Below are positions 8,650-17,900 of a stretch of 64,000 nucleotides of DNA, in pieces (within the stretch, counting starts at the first letter, position 1; each line of letters opens with the position of its first letter). This DNA comes from an uncultured Candidatus Entotheonella sp. (GTDB taxonomy: Bacteria > Tectomicrobia > Entotheonellia > Entotheonellales > Entotheonellaceae). The stretch is taken from contig OX639990.1 in the NCBI GenBank assembly GCA_951828535.1, positions 1,289,300-1,353,299 on the forward strand, in the 5' to 3' direction. The position numbers and the translations under genes were made by a program. The notes under the pieces were generated by a model. That model was not told the origin of the DNA. It saw only the letters and a program-made list of their open reading frames with translations, and searched no databases.

Positions 8650-8969
8650 TGTCCTTGTTCCTCCCCTGCCCGCAGTGGATCGTGCACCGTCACCAGCTTG
8701 GTGCCGTCCGGGAAGGTTGCCTCGATCTGAACTTCGGTGAGCATGGCCGGAACGCCCTCCATGACCTCATCGGAGCGCAGAATCTGCCCCCCATAGCGCA
8801 TCAACTCCGCCACCGAGCGCCCATCGCGCGCGCCCTCCATGATCTCCGCCGTGATCAGGGCCATCGCCTCCGGATAGTTCAGCTTCAGCCCCCGCTCGCG
8901 GCGGCGGCGCGCCACATCCGCAGCCACGACCACCAGCAGTTTATCCACTTCGCGCGGCGTCAAATGCAT
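8646..8969 (-). CDS. ureA: Urease subunit gamma (UreA)
   Basis: A 107-residue chain starting [39 protein letters not shown], the standard UreA beginning, with SVAELM and [22 protein letters not shown] later. Family members are usually about 100 residues; the last seven (RAGEEQG) are a small extension. The stop overlaps the ureB start. It lies 27 bases downstream of the ammonium transporter gene, in the same operon. Confidence 0.95.
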   Translation of the reverse strand: MHLTPREVDKLLVVVAADVARRRRERGLKLNYPEAMALITAEIMEGARDGRSVAELMRYGGQILRSDEVMEGVPAMLTEVQIEATFPDGTKLVTVHDPLRAGEEQGQ

Positions 8970-8996
8970 GAGACAAATCCTCCCCGCGGCCCACGC

Positions 8997-10325
8997 CTAC
9001 AACGTGTAGCCAGCCTCGTTGTGCTGACTCAGGTCGAGGCCCATTTGCTCATCTTCCTGCGAAACCCGTAGCCCGATCGTCACATCCAGGAGCTTGAGGA
9101 TGATCCAGGTCACCGCCGCGGCGTACACACAGGTGGCGACCACGCTGATAATCTGCGGCCCCATCTGCGCCACGTTGCCGAAAAACAGCCCGTTCGTGCC
9201 GCCGACCGCGGCGGCGGCAAACAGGCCGGTCGCAAGGGCGCCCCAGGCACCACCGACACCGTGCACGCCGACAACGTCCAGAGAGTCGTCGTACCCCAGG
9301 CGGACCTTCATGACCACGGCGCCAAAGCACAACAGACCAGCCACGATGCCAATGAGGAACGCCGAAAGCGGCCCGACGAAACCCGCTGCCGGGGTAATCG
9401 CTACCAAGCCCGCGACCGCGCCGGTCGCGGCGCCCAGCATGGTGGGCCTGCCGGACAGGCGCCACTCGGCAAACATCCAGGTCAGCGCCGCCGCCGCCGC
9501 CGCCGTGTTGGTGGTGACGAACGCAAACGCTGCTGTCGCATTGGCTCCCAGAGCGCTACCGGCGTTGAAGCCGAACCACCCGACCCACAGCAGAGCCGCG
9601 CCAACAACGGCGAGCGGCAAGTTGTGCGGCGGCATATGCTCGCCCGGAAAGCCGCGGCGCCTGCCCAGCACAATGGCGCATACGAGTGCGGAGACGCCGG
9701 AACTGATGTGCACCACGGTGCCGCCAGCAAAATCCAGCGCCCCCATAGCGCCGATCCAGCCGCCGCCCCACACCCAATGGGCCAGCGGGTCGTACACCAG
9801 AGTGCTCCACAGCAGGCCGAAGATCAGGAAGGCGGAGAACTTCATGCGCTCGGCAAAAGCGCCCGTGATGAGTGCCGGAGTGATGGCTGCAAACATGCCC
9901 TGAAACGCCATGAACGCCAGATGCGGAATGGTGTCGGCGTACGGGCCGGCCTCGCCCCCTACTCCCATAAGGCCGAGATAATCGAGGTTGCCAATCACGC
10001 CGCCAATGTCCGGGCCAAAGGCAAGGCTGTATCCCCACAACACCCATTGCACGCTGATCATGGCCAGCAAAATGAAGCTCTGCATCAGGGTCGCCAGCAC
10101 GTTCTTGCGGCGCACCAGACCGCCGTAGAACAGCGCCAAGCCCGGCGCCACCATCATCAAAACGAGTACTGACGAGGTCAGCACCCAGGCGGTGTCGCCC
10201 GCATTGATAGCGGCCTCTTCCTGCGCCTGCACCACGCCCGGCGTCAGACACATCAGCAGGCCAAAACACATCCCCATTGCGGTCAAAGCCTGAATCCGCA
10301 CCTTGTCAATCAGCTCTGCGAACAT
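8997..10325 (-). CDS. amt: Ammonium transporter (Amt family)
   Basis: The 442-residue product starts with a probable cleaved signal segment (about 14-34, ending VVQAQ). Eleven membrane helices follow, with Amt signatures GLALFYGGLVRRKNVL, ALDFAGGTVVHISSG (conserved Asp and the first pore-lining His) and VVGVHGVGGAWG (second His region). Amt conducts ammonium or ammonia across the inner membrane. Its position inside the urease operon, between ureD and ureA, suggests ammonium scavenging or retention coupled to urea breakdown. No glnK lies beside it, so PII control, if present, comes from elsewhere. Confidence 0.95.
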   Translation of the reverse strand: MFAELIDKVRIQALTAMGMCFGLLMCLTPGVVQAQEEAAINAGDTAWVLTSSVLVLMMVAPGLALFYGGLVRRKNVLATLMQSFILLAMISVQWVLWGYSLAFGPDIGGVIGNLDYLGLMGVGGEAGPYADTIPHLAFMAFQGMFAAITPALITGAFAERMKFSAFLIFGLLWSTLVYDPLAHWVWGGGWIGAMGALDFAGGTVVHISSGVSALVCAIVLGRRRGFPGEHMPPHNLPLAVVGAALLWVGWFGFNAGSALGANATAAFAFVTTNTAAAAAALTWMFAEWRLSGRPTMLGAATGAVAGLVAITPAAGFVGPLSAFLIGIVAGLLCFGAVVMKVRLGYDDSLDVVGVHGVGGAWGALATGLFAAAAVGGTNGLFFGNVAQMGPQIISVVATCVYAAAVTWIILKLLDVTIGLRVSQEDEQMGLDLSQHNEAGYTL

Positions 10326-10389
10326 CGTCTCCCCCTTTTTTTCTTGCCGGACGCGCCAACCTCGGCGGTCCCTCTCTTCCTGCCTGCGG

Positions 10390-11235
10390 CTACTTGCGCC
10401 ATCTCACCGCCGGATATCCCAATAGGCACTGCCGTACCCGGTCCCATACGGCATGCAAGGCACGGCTTACCGTGGCATGGTCCTCAGCCAAGAGGCGGAC
10501 AGCAACGCCACCCCACTCCAGAGCAGTGGCGCCCCCGACGCAACGCTGGCGATTCGCCACGAGGCCGTGCAGATCGTCGGCCAACTCGCCCGGTGCGCCG
10601 TAGGATTCACTCAATACGTATAGGGTACCCAGGTAGTTGAAGCCTTCCAGCAGCCCCAAGCCATTGCCGGCGTCCCAGTGCCGCGGCTGCAGGCGGGTGC
10701 GCTCGCGCAACAGCACCCGGCCGCGCGCATCCGCCACGCTTAACCCGGAACTGTAGTCGCGATACGCGAACGCCTCACCGCGCGCCAGACGCCCCGGTGC
10801 GACGATCTCCATCAGCACGGCAACGGCGCCGCTGCCGAGACGCACCGTCATGTCTTGGCGAAACGCGGATCGGGCGAAAGGAATGATCTGCTCCGGCAGG
10901 TACTCGAAGGCAGCCCCGGCTTGCAAAACGATGTCGAAACGCTGGTGTGCCATGGTGTCCGGCGAGGCATATATCTTGGTTGCCGACGCCGTGGTCATGC
11001 AGGCACGAGCACCGGTTTCCAGCGTCACCGTGATCGAGTAACGGTCGCCGCCGACCACCCCACCGCCAGGACTTAGCAGATAAATGTAAGCCGTACCGCT
11101 GTCGTCCAGATAGTAGGGCCGCATGATCTGTAACGGGGTTCGGAAGTAGGCGTCCCGTACCACGGTGCGCGTCCCGGCCCGCCGCAGGCTAAGCTCTACG
11201 ACACCCCTGTTCAGCGGTCGCCGGCTTCCAGTCAC
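10390..11235 (-). CDS. ureD: Urease accessory protein UreD
   Basis: A 281-residue member of the UreD/UreH family, the scaffold that binds apo-urease and channels nickel with UreF and UreG. Diagnostic segments are YIYLLSPGGGVVGGDRY, TTASATKIYASP and EYLPEQIIPFARSAFRQD. The start is GTG 11235, behind a GAGGG ribosome-binding site. As first gene of the minus-strand operon, its promoter should lie in 11236-11506, the region shared with the divergent nitroreductase gene. No ureE follows anywhere in the cluster. Confidence 0.93.
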   Translation of the reverse strand: MTGSRRPLNRGVVELSLRRAGTRTVVRDAYFRTPLQIMRPYYLDDSGTAYIYLLSPGGGVVGGDRYSITVTLETGARACMTTASATKIYASPDTMAHQRFDIVLQAGAAFEYLPEQIIPFARSAFRQDMTVRLGSGAVAVLMEIVAPGRLARGEAFAYRDYSSGLSVADARGRVLLRERTRLQPRHWDAGNGLGLLEGFNYLGTLYVLSESYGAPGELADDLHGLVANRQRCVGGATALEWGGVAVRLLAEDHATVSRALHAVWDRVRQCLLGYPAVRWRK

Positions 11236-11506
11236 CTGTCCCTCGTTGCCGTTCCAGCTTTTTTATACGGTTCACCAGGTTCAATGCCGTACCCTGCCGG
11301 CGGGCGGGCAGAATACCACAAAGCGTTGGGGGCATCCACAGAGCAGATCCGCCACTGGAAATAGCGGAAATGAGACGCTGCAACAATTTGCGCCTGCCTT
11401 GCCCGACACCGTATGCTACTATCGCGCAGTCGGCGGAGAGCCTGTAACGGCGCGCCGAAGTTGCCAGCGAGAAGGAGGAGCGTTGGGGGAGCAGAGGAGA
11501 AAGACC

Positions 11507-12154
11507 ATGCCCGAGGAAACCGACCTGTTTCACATCATCCATACCACCCGCGCCATGCGCCGCCTGAAACCGGACCCGGTGCCTGACGCGCTGATCCGCC
11601 GCATCCTCGACGCGGGCATCGCAGCCGCGAACGGTAGCAACCGGCAGACTTGGCGTTTCCTGGTCATCAAGGACCAGAAGATCAAGAAACAGATCCAAAT
11701 TTTCTACAAGCGAGCTTTCGAGGAAGTGGTCGGGCCGCGCTATTTCGCCAGCGAGCCGCCGCCGGGTGTGACGCGCGAACGCTACATGCGCCAGCACGCC
11801 GCGGTGGCGTATTTGACGGACCATTTCCACGAAGCGCCGGTATGGATCGTGGCCTGCCTCGACGAGGGAACGGCGCAGCCCAGCCGCATGTCCGGCGCCT
11901 CCATTTACCCGGCGGTGCAGAACATGCTGCTTGCCGCTCGCGCTCTGGGACTCGGCACCACCCTGACGACGCGCCACCTGCTGCACGAAGAGGAAGCCGA
12001 GGCGGCGCTGGGTTTACCTGCCGGGGTTCACTCGTACGCTATCCTGCCGATCGGCTACCCCATGGGCCGCTTCGGGCCCGTCAGCCGCGGCCCCTTGGAA
12101 GACATCGTCTACGAGGACGAATGGGGCAAGCCGTATTCCGGTCTGCAGTCGTAA
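11507..12154 (+). CDS. Nitroreductase-family FMN oxidoreductase
   Basis: A 215-residue protein with the nitroreductase fold: FHIIHTTRAMRRLKPDPVP at the start (typical 'i.tRRs.R.f.d.pv'), then AANGSNRQTWRFLVI (FMN contact), SGASIYPAVQNMLLAARALGLGT and the late ILPIGYPMGRFGP. These are FMN-dependent NAD(P)H reductases of nitro or other small organics; the natural substrate is unknown. The open frame extends upstream to 11165, but ATG 11507 has GAGGAGA seven bases before it. It is followed after 33 bases by an enoyl-CoA hydratase gene, probably cotranscribed. The 271 bases upstream hold only the divergent promoter region with ureD. Confidence 0.85.
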   Translation: MPEETDLFHIIHTTRAMRRLKPDPVPDALIRRILDAGIAAANGSNRQTWRFLVIKDQKIKKQIQIFYKRAFEEVVGPRYFASEPPPGVTRERYMRQHAAVAYLTDHFHEAPVWIVACLDEGTAQPSRMSGASIYPAVQNMLLAARALGLGTTLTTRHLLHEEEAEAALGLPAGVHSYAILPIGYPMGRFGPVSRGPLEDIVYEDEWGKPYSGLQS

Positions 12155-12187
12155 GCCGAACGTCGCCACCTCACAGTTGGAGCCTTC

Positions 12188-12982
12188 ATGTCGACGACCG
12201 ACCCGATTCTCCTGAACATCGACGGAGCGATTGCCACCGTCACCTTTAACCGGCCCGGGCGTCGCAACGCCATCACGTTCGCCATGTGGAACCACTTGCA
12301 GCGCTTGTTGGTCGATCTGAAAGACAACCCGGCGGTACGAGCCATCGTCTTTCGAGGCGCCGGCGGTGAAGCGTTTTCGGCCGGCGCGGACATCAGCGAA
12401 TTCGCCACGCACCGCAACAACGCCGGCAAGGCCACGCTGTACAACGCCGCCTTTGATGCCGCTATGGACATGGCGGAAGCCGTCGGCAAGCCGACCCTGT
12501 GCCTGATCGAGGGCGCCTGCGTCGGCGGCGGCTGCGAGTTCAGCACCGCCTGCGACATCCGCATCGCGTCGGACACCGCCCGCATGGGCGTGCCGATAGC
12601 GCGGCTTGGGTTGCCGATTGCCTACCGCGAAATGCGCCGCATGGTGCGCCTCATCGGCCACGCCAAGACCATGGAACTACTGCTCACCGCCGCCATCATA
12701 CCGGCCGCGGAAGCGCACGCCATCGGCCTTGTCAACCACGTCGTCGCCACGGAAGAAGTCGAGGCGTTCACCTACGACATGGCGAACAAGATCGCGGCCC
12801 TGGCGCCGGTCGTGCACCGCGTGCACAAAGAAATTCTGCATACCGTTCTGGAGCATCCGGCGCTGGAAGGGCTGACGCCGGCCCATCAAGCCCTGGCGGT
12901 GTCGCCCTACGAAACAGAGGATTTTCAGGAGGGCTGGCGCGCCTTCCTGGAGAAACGCCCGCCGCAGTTCCAGGGCCGTTAG
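12188..12982 (+). CDS. Enoyl-CoA hydratase/isomerase family protein
   Basis: The 264-residue crotonase-fold protein has IATVTFNRPGRRNAIT at the start, the first oxyanion-hole segment AFSAGADISEF and the second CVGGGCEFSTACDIRIAS. A usual hydratase catalytic Glu is not clearly placed, so isomerase or another crotonase chemistry is possible. The C-terminus EDFQEGWRAFLEKRPPQFQGR is typical of the family. It sits between a nitroreductase gene and fabF on the same strand. Two further crotonases occur at 58-60 kb. Confidence 0.88.
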   Translation: MSTTDPILLNIDGAIATVTFNRPGRRNAITFAMWNHLQRLLVDLKDNPAVRAIVFRGAGGEAFSAGADISEFATHRNNAGKATLYNAAFDAAMDMAEAVGKPTLCLIEGACVGGGCEFSTACDIRIASDTARMGVPIARLGLPIAYREMRRMVRLIGHAKTMELLLTAAIIPAAEAHAIGLVNHVVATEEVEAFTYDMANKIAALAPVVHRVHKEILHTVLEHPALEGLTPAHQALAVSPYETEDFQEGWRAFLEKRPPQFQGR

Positions 12983-13109
12983 GGCAGTCGGCGCGGGGGA
13001 AGAAAAAACAACCTTCATGCTGTATGATGGGCCGTCAGGGCTTTGGTGCAGGAAACGTTAACCGTCCGGGCTTGTCTGTGGAGGCCGGGTTGTACAAAGG
13101 GGAGATAGG

Positions 13110-14348
13110 ATGGACAGGCGCGTGGTTGTCACAGGGCTTGGCGCAATGACACCTCTCGGGACTGATGTCGATACCATTTGGCAACGGCTCTGCCGTGGCG
13201 AGTCGGGAATCGGTCCCATCACGCGATTCGACGCCGCCGCCTACCCCGCCCACATCGCCGGAGAAGTCCGCGAGTTCGACCCCGCCCAATACCTGGATAA
13301 GCACGACATCCGACGCACCGACCGATTTTGCCAACTCGCCATCGCAGCCGGCCAGGAAGCGGTGAATGACGCCGGCCTCGACATCGACGAAGGCACCGGC
13401 CACCGCATCGGCGTGTACATCGGCAGCGCCATGGGTGGGCTGGAATCCCTCGAAACCGTGCACAGCGTGCTGCTGGAAAAGGGGCCGAGACGGGTGTCCC
13501 CCATATTTCCCGCCATGCTGTTGGGTAACCTGGCCTCCGGTCACGTTTCCATGCGCCTCGGGGCCACCGGGCCCAACAACAGCAGTGTGACAGCGTGCGC
13601 CGCGGGCGCCCACTCGATTGGCGAGGCGTTCCACACCATTCTGCGCGGCGCCGCCGACGTGATGATTGCGGGCGGCACGGAAGCGACGATCACGCCTCTG
13701 GCTATCAGCGCCTTTGGCAATATGCGCGCCTTGTCACCGCAGGCGGCCGCCCCTGCCAGGGTGAGCCGGCCGTTTGATCGTGAACGAGACGGCTTTGTGA
13801 TGTCCGAGGGGTCTGCCGTTCTGGTGCTGGAGGAACTGCAGCACGCCAAACGTCGCGGTGCCCCTATCCATACCGAACTCGTCGGCTACGGCAGCGCCTC
13901 GGATGCCCATCACATCACTGCGCCGCCGCCGGACGGCGCCGGTGCCGCTGCCTGCATGGCCGCCGCCCTGCAGGACGCCGGCCTGTCGCCCGATGCCGTG
14001 GATTACGTCAACGCCCACGCCACCTCGACCCCGGTCGGCGACGTCTCCGAGACCATGGCCATCAAGTCCGTTTTCAAGGACCGCGCTTATTCGATGCCGA
14101 TCAGCGCCACCAAATCCATGACTGGCCACATGCTGGGCGCCGCTGGGGCAATCGAATCGATTTTCACGATCTTGGCCTTGCGTCAGGGCATCCTGCCGCC
14201 AACGATCAACTACGAGTACCAGGACCCGCGCTGCGATCTGGACTACGTGCCCAACGAGGCCCGGCAGGCAGCCCTGCGCGTCGCCATGTCTAACGCCTTC
14301 GGCTTCGGGGGCACCAACGCCTCGTTGGTATTTCGCGCCTTTGAGTAA
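13110..14348 (+). CDS. fabF: Beta-ketoacyl-ACP synthase II (FabF)
   Basis: A condensing enzyme of 412 residues that elongates acyl-ACP with malonyl-ACP. It starts RRVVVTGLGAMTPLG and has the nucleophile C163 in TACAAGAHSI, the first catalytic His in VNAHATSTPVGD, the second in KSMTGHMLGAAG, and ends NAFGFGGTNASLVF. The triad and length are those of FabF. An AAAGGGGAG ribosome-binding site precedes ATG 13110. It stands alone, without acpP or fabG beside it, and is followed by an unrelated MoxR/VWA pair, so it may be an accessory rather than the housekeeping copy. Confidence 0.94.
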   Translation: MDRRVVVTGLGAMTPLGTDVDTIWQRLCRGESGIGPITRFDAAAYPAHIAGEVREFDPAQYLDKHDIRRTDRFCQLAIAAGQEAVNDAGLDIDEGTGHRIGVYIGSAMGGLESLETVHSVLLEKGPRRVSPIFPAMLLGNLASGHVSMRLGATGPNNSSVTACAAGAHSIGEAFHTILRGAADVMIAGGTEATITPLAISAFGNMRALSPQAAAPARVSRPFDRERDGFVMSEGSAVLVLEELQHAKRRGAPIHTELVGYGSASDAHHITAPPPDGAGAAACMAAALQDAGLSPDAVDYVNAHATSTPVGDVSETMAIKSVFKDRAYSMPISATKSMTGHMLGAAGAIESIFTILALRQGILPPTINYEYQDPRCDLDYVPNEARQAALRVAMSNAFGFGGTNASLVFRAFE

Positions 14349-14368
14349 AGGTCTTCCAGGAGAACGTT

Positions 14369-15307
14369 TTGGCACCTGCCCGTCCCCTTTCCGTGCCCTC
14401 GGAAGCTCCGAAACCGGCTTCCGTCGAGAGCGTTATCGAACTGTTCGGCGGCGCCGATTACGTGTGTGGCAAGGACGTTGCGACCGCCGTTTACCTGATG
14501 ACGCAATTGCAGCGTCCGTTGCTCATCGAGGGGCCGCCCGGGGTCGGTAAAACGGAACTGGCGAAGGTGCTGGCGGATACCACCGGGCGCGAGCTCATTC
14601 GCCTGCAGTGCTACGAGGGGCTGGATGAGGCGAAGGCGCTGTACGAGTGGGAGTACAGCAAGCAACTGCTCTACGTGCAGATGCTCAAGGAGCGGCTGGG
14701 AAGCCTGCTGGCCAACGCCAATTCCCTCAACGAGGCGATGGCGCACCTGCAAAATCAGGAAAGCGCTTTCTTTTCGCGCCACTTCCTGTTGCCGCGGCCG
14801 CTCCTGCAAGCCATCGTGTCGCCGCGGCCAACGGTCTTGTTGATCGACGAGATTGACCGCGCGGATCAAGAGTTCGAGGCCTTTCTGCTGGAGATACTCA
14901 GCGATTTTCAGGTCAGCATTCCAGAAATCGGCACACTGTGCGCCAATCAGAGACCGCACGTCCTACTCACCAGCAACGCCACCCGCAGCCTCTCGGAGGC
15001 CCTCAAGCGGCGCTGTTTTTACCTCTACATCGACCAGCCGACCTTTGACGTCGAACTGCAGATCGTGCACCGCAAGGTGCCCGGCATCGACCATCATCTG
15101 GCCACGCACATCGTGCAGTTCATCCAGCGCGTGCGGAAACTCCAACTGCGCAAAACGCCCAGCATCAGCGAAACTCTGGATTGGGCCCTGGCCCTCGTGG
15201 TGCTCGGTGCCAACGTTTTGTCCCGCCAACTCATCGTCAATACGCTCAACATCTTGTTGAAAGACAAAGACGACATTGCCCGCGTGTTGCAAGACGTGAA
15301 GCGATGA
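14369..15307 (+). CDS. MoxR-family AAA+ ATPase (CoxD-like)
   Basis: A 312-residue AAA+ protein with Walker A GPPGVGKT (55-62), Walker B LLIDEIDRAD and a sensor segment LLTSNATRSLSEALKRRC. MoxR ATPases act with von Willebrand factor A proteins as chaperones that mature or insert cofactors into partner enzymes. The start is TTG 14369 with CCAGGAG upstream. Its stop overlaps the ATG of the VWA gene (ATGA), so the two are coupled. In CO-dehydrogenase clusters this pair is CoxD/CoxE, but no CO dehydrogenase genes are in the window, so the client is unknown. Confidence 0.9.
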   Translation: MAPARPLSVPSEAPKPASVESVIELFGGADYVCGKDVATAVYLMTQLQRPLLIEGPPGVGKTELAKVLADTTGRELIRLQCYEGLDEAKALYEWEYSKQLLYVQMLKERLGSLLANANSLNEAMAHLQNQESAFFSRHFLLPRPLLQAIVSPRPTVLLIDEIDRADQEFEAFLLEILSDFQVSIPEIGTLCANQRPHVLLTSNATRSLSEALKRRCFYLYIDQPTFDVELQIVHRKVPGIDHHLATHIVQFIQRVRKLQLRKTPSISETLDWALALVVLGANVLSRQLIVNTLNILLKDKDDIARVLQDVKR

Positions 15308-16527
15308 CGCCTCGTCTTCTCGGCTTCGTGCGCCTGCTGCGCGATCAGGGGCTGCGAGTTTCCGTAGCCGAGGGCCTCGAAGCCCTGCAAAGCATTGGGA
15401 GTATCGGACTGGACGATCGCGAGTTGCTGCGTCTCAGCCTGCGTACGGTGCTGATCAAGTCGCAACGCGATTTCGCCCTGTTCGACACCCTGTTCCAGCG
15501 ATTTTTCACCGTGCCGCGGCGACGCAAGCGACGGCGGTCGAAACACCAACACCAGAGCGGCAACGAGGCGGGAAAACGGCCAACCCCGCACGCGCGGCAC
15601 AACGGCGGTTTGCCGATCTCCCCGCCGTCACTGCGAGCCCTGCACCAACCCAAGGGGCAGCCGTCCGCTGATTCCCTCCAGCCGCAGGTTCAGGAGAAAT
15701 TGGACGCTCTCGAGAGGGCTTGGCAACAGCAACTGAAGGCACCCTTGGGTCCCGTGGTGATGCAGCCTGAAAAACCCGGCATGCAGGCGCTCCATAAGCG
15801 GATCGATCGCCCGTTTCCGCCGGACCAACTGGAAGACATGTATCACCAAGTCGAGCGCCTCGCCGTTCAACTGCTGACCCGCCGCGCCCTTCGTTACCGC
15901 CGCTCCCGCCATGGGCGGGTCGACCTGCGGGGCACCGTGCTGCGGGGGCTGCGCAGCGGCACCGAAACTCCCTTCACCCTGCTTCGCAAGCGCCGCAAGC
16001 AAACCAAGCTTCGGCTCATGGTGCTGTGCGACGTGTCCGGCTCGGTGTGGCAGGTTTCCACGTTTCTGTTGAAGCTCGTGCACACCTTGCAGGCCGAGTT
16101 CAGCCAGGTGCGCAGCTTGGTGTTCGTCAACAGCATCGTCGAGGTGACTGACCTGTTCCGCCGCATGCGCTTCCCTCAGGACCTCAAGACCTTGCGCCAT
16201 TATCCTCACCTCAACCTCTTCGGATTCAGCGACTTCGGGCGCGCCTTTTATCAGTTCTACCGCGATTACCTTGATGAATTGACGCGCGAGACGGTGGTGG
16301 TGATTCTGGGCGATGCGCGCAACAACGCCTTTGACGCGCAATTCTGGACCCTGGAGGAAGTTCGACAGCGCAGCCGCCGGATCTTGTGGCTCAATCCGGA
16401 ACCGCGCCGCGAGTGGGATACGGGGGATTCGATCATCGGGGTGTATGCGCCGTTCTGCGACGAGGTGTTGGAGTGCTGGACGCTGGAACACCTGGAGCAG
16501 GCGGCGAATCGGCTCTTGCAGGGGTAG
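15304..16527 (+). CDS. VWA domain-containing CoxE-like protein
   Basis: A protein of 407 residues. The C-terminal half carries a von Willebrand A domain with the metal-ion site DVSGS (D243), preceded by LRLMVLCDV and followed by FVNSIVEVTDLF and ILGDARNNAFD. The N-terminal half is helical and contains a very basic stretch (RRRKRRRSKHQHQ). This is the CoxE/YehP-type partner of MoxR ATPases. The frame is open from 15181, but ATG 15304 overlaps the moxR stop and is the natural start. No client operon follows; a peptidase gene comes next after 182 bases with no other recognisable feature. Confidence 0.88.
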   Translation: MTPRLLGFVRLLRDQGLRVSVAEGLEALQSIGSIGLDDRELLRLSLRTVLIKSQRDFALFDTLFQRFFTVPRRRKRRRSKHQHQSGNEAGKRPTPHARHNGGLPISPPSLRALHQPKGQPSADSLQPQVQEKLDALERAWQQQLKAPLGPVVMQPEKPGMQALHKRIDRPFPPDQLEDMYHQVERLAVQLLTRRALRYRRSRHGRVDLRGTVLRGLRSGTETPFTLLRKRRKQTKLRLMVLCDVSGSVWQVSTFLLKLVHTLQAEFSQVRSLVFVNSIVEVTDLFRRMRFPQDLKTLRHYPHLNLFGFSDFGRAFYQFYRDYLDELTRETVVVILGDARNNAFDAQFWTLEEVRQRSRRILWLNPEPRREWDTGDSIIGVYAPFCDEVLECWTLEHLEQAANRLLQG

Positions 16528-16709
16528 CTGGTCAAGATCAATGCACTCGTTCCATGGCAGGCGTTCCGCAGCCGCCTGGGCGAGGCGGGGTAATTGAGAA
16601 CCATGCTCTGACCCTTCGCATTGCCTTGACATTTTAATTTCCATCCTTTGATAATCGGCAACCGAAGAACGACACACAAAAGCCGCAATTTCATCAAAAA
16701 GGAGCGTCT

Positions 16710-17885
16710 ATGGACACGCAAGAACGCGCGCTGGCAACCTTGGACGAGGACATGCTGGTGCAACTGACCCAGGACCTGGTGCGCATCCGAACGATCAATC
16801 CGCCGGGCGATGAAGCCAAGGCGGCGACGTTCGTGGCCGACTGGATGAAGCAGAATGACATGCCTGCCGAGCTGGTGTCGCACGCGGAAGACGGCAGAGC
16901 CAGCGTGGTCGGCGGCCTGGACGGCCAGGGCGAGCGGCGGGCGGTGCTGTTCAGCGGCCATCTGGATACAGTGCCGGCGGGCGACAACTGGGTGCACGAG
17001 GTGCTGGCGGCCGACATCGACGACGGAAAGATCTGGGGTTTGGGCACCACCGATATGAAGGCGGGTGTCGCCGCTATGCTCATGGCCATGCGGGCGGTGA
17101 AACAGAGCGGCGCGATTCTCAAAGGCAACCTGCTTTTTGCCGGTACGGCGGGCGAGGAAATCGAGTCCATGGGGGCTCAGGAGCTGGTGCGGGAGCAGAA
17201 GCTGGACGACGTCGGGTTCATGGTCATCGGCGAGCCGACTGGCAATCGCGTCATCACCGCTGAGAAAGGCGTGCTGTGGCTTGAGCTGCGGGCCAAGGGA
17301 CAGACGTCACACGGCTCCCTGCCGCATCTCGGCGTCAACGCCATCGCCCACATGAGCCGGCTGCTGGAGGCGCTGCAGGCCGAGGAAATCCCGTACGAAA
17401 CGCACCCGCTGCTGGGCGACTTTACGATGAACATCGCCACCATCGAGGGCGGCGTGAAGACCAACGTCGTGCCCGACGCCTGCCGCGTCACCATCGACAC
17501 CCGCACGGTTATCGGCCAGGACCATCAGCAAATACTGGATACGGTTCGCCAACTGATCGACCGCCTGTGCGCCGAAGACCCTACGCTGCACATTGAGGTG
17601 CGCTCCATCAACGAGCGCATTCCGCTGGACATCCCCTTCGACGACCCGTACGTGCAGACCTTTGTGCGGCAGCGCGACCTCGTGACCGGCGATACCTCGG
17701 TGCCGACGGCCGCCACCTTCGCCACCGACGGCTCGGTGTTCGTGCCGGCGTACGACGCGCCCATGGTCATCTGCGGTCCCGGGCTGCCGGAAAAGGCGCA
17801 TCAGCCGAACGAGTACGTCGAGATTTCCCGGCTGGTCGAATCCGCCCGCATTTACACGCTGGCAGCGCTGGACCTGCTGACGTAA
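16710..17885 (+). CDS. M20-family metallopeptidase (ArgE/DapE/carboxypeptidase G2 type)
   Basis: The 391-residue dinuclear zinc hydrolase has metal ligands and catalytic residues in the expected order: FSGHLDTVP (His and catalytic Asp), GTTDMKAG (bridging Asp), TAGEEIES (catalytic Glu and ligand), VIGEPTG and a late CGPGLPEKAHQPNE (ligand His). The dimerisation domain includes TSHGSLPHLGVNAI. Substrates in this family are N-acyl amino acids, succinyl-diaminopimelate or dipeptides; none can be chosen from sequence. AAAAAGGAG precedes ATG 16710. It converges with the cyclase-family gene on the opposite strand, 15 bases apart. Confidence 0.9.
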   Translation: MDTQERALATLDEDMLVQLTQDLVRIRTINPPGDEAKAATFVADWMKQNDMPAELVSHAEDGRASVVGGLDGQGERRAVLFSGHLDTVPAGDNWVHEVLAADIDDGKIWGLGTTDMKAGVAAMLMAMRAVKQSGAILKGNLLFAGTAGEEIESMGAQELVREQKLDDVGFMVIGEPTGNRVITAEKGVLWLELRAKGQTSHGSLPHLGVNAIAHMSRLLEALQAEEIPYETHPLLGDFTMNIATIEGGVKTNVVPDACRVTIDTRTVIGQDHQQILDTVRQLIDRLCAEDPTLHIEVRSINERIPLDIPFDDPYVQTFVRQRDLVTGDTSVPTAATFATDGSVFVPAYDAPMVICGPGLPEKAHQPNEYVEISRLVESARIYTLAALDLLT

Positions 17886-17900
17886 GAACGCCCCGCCCGC

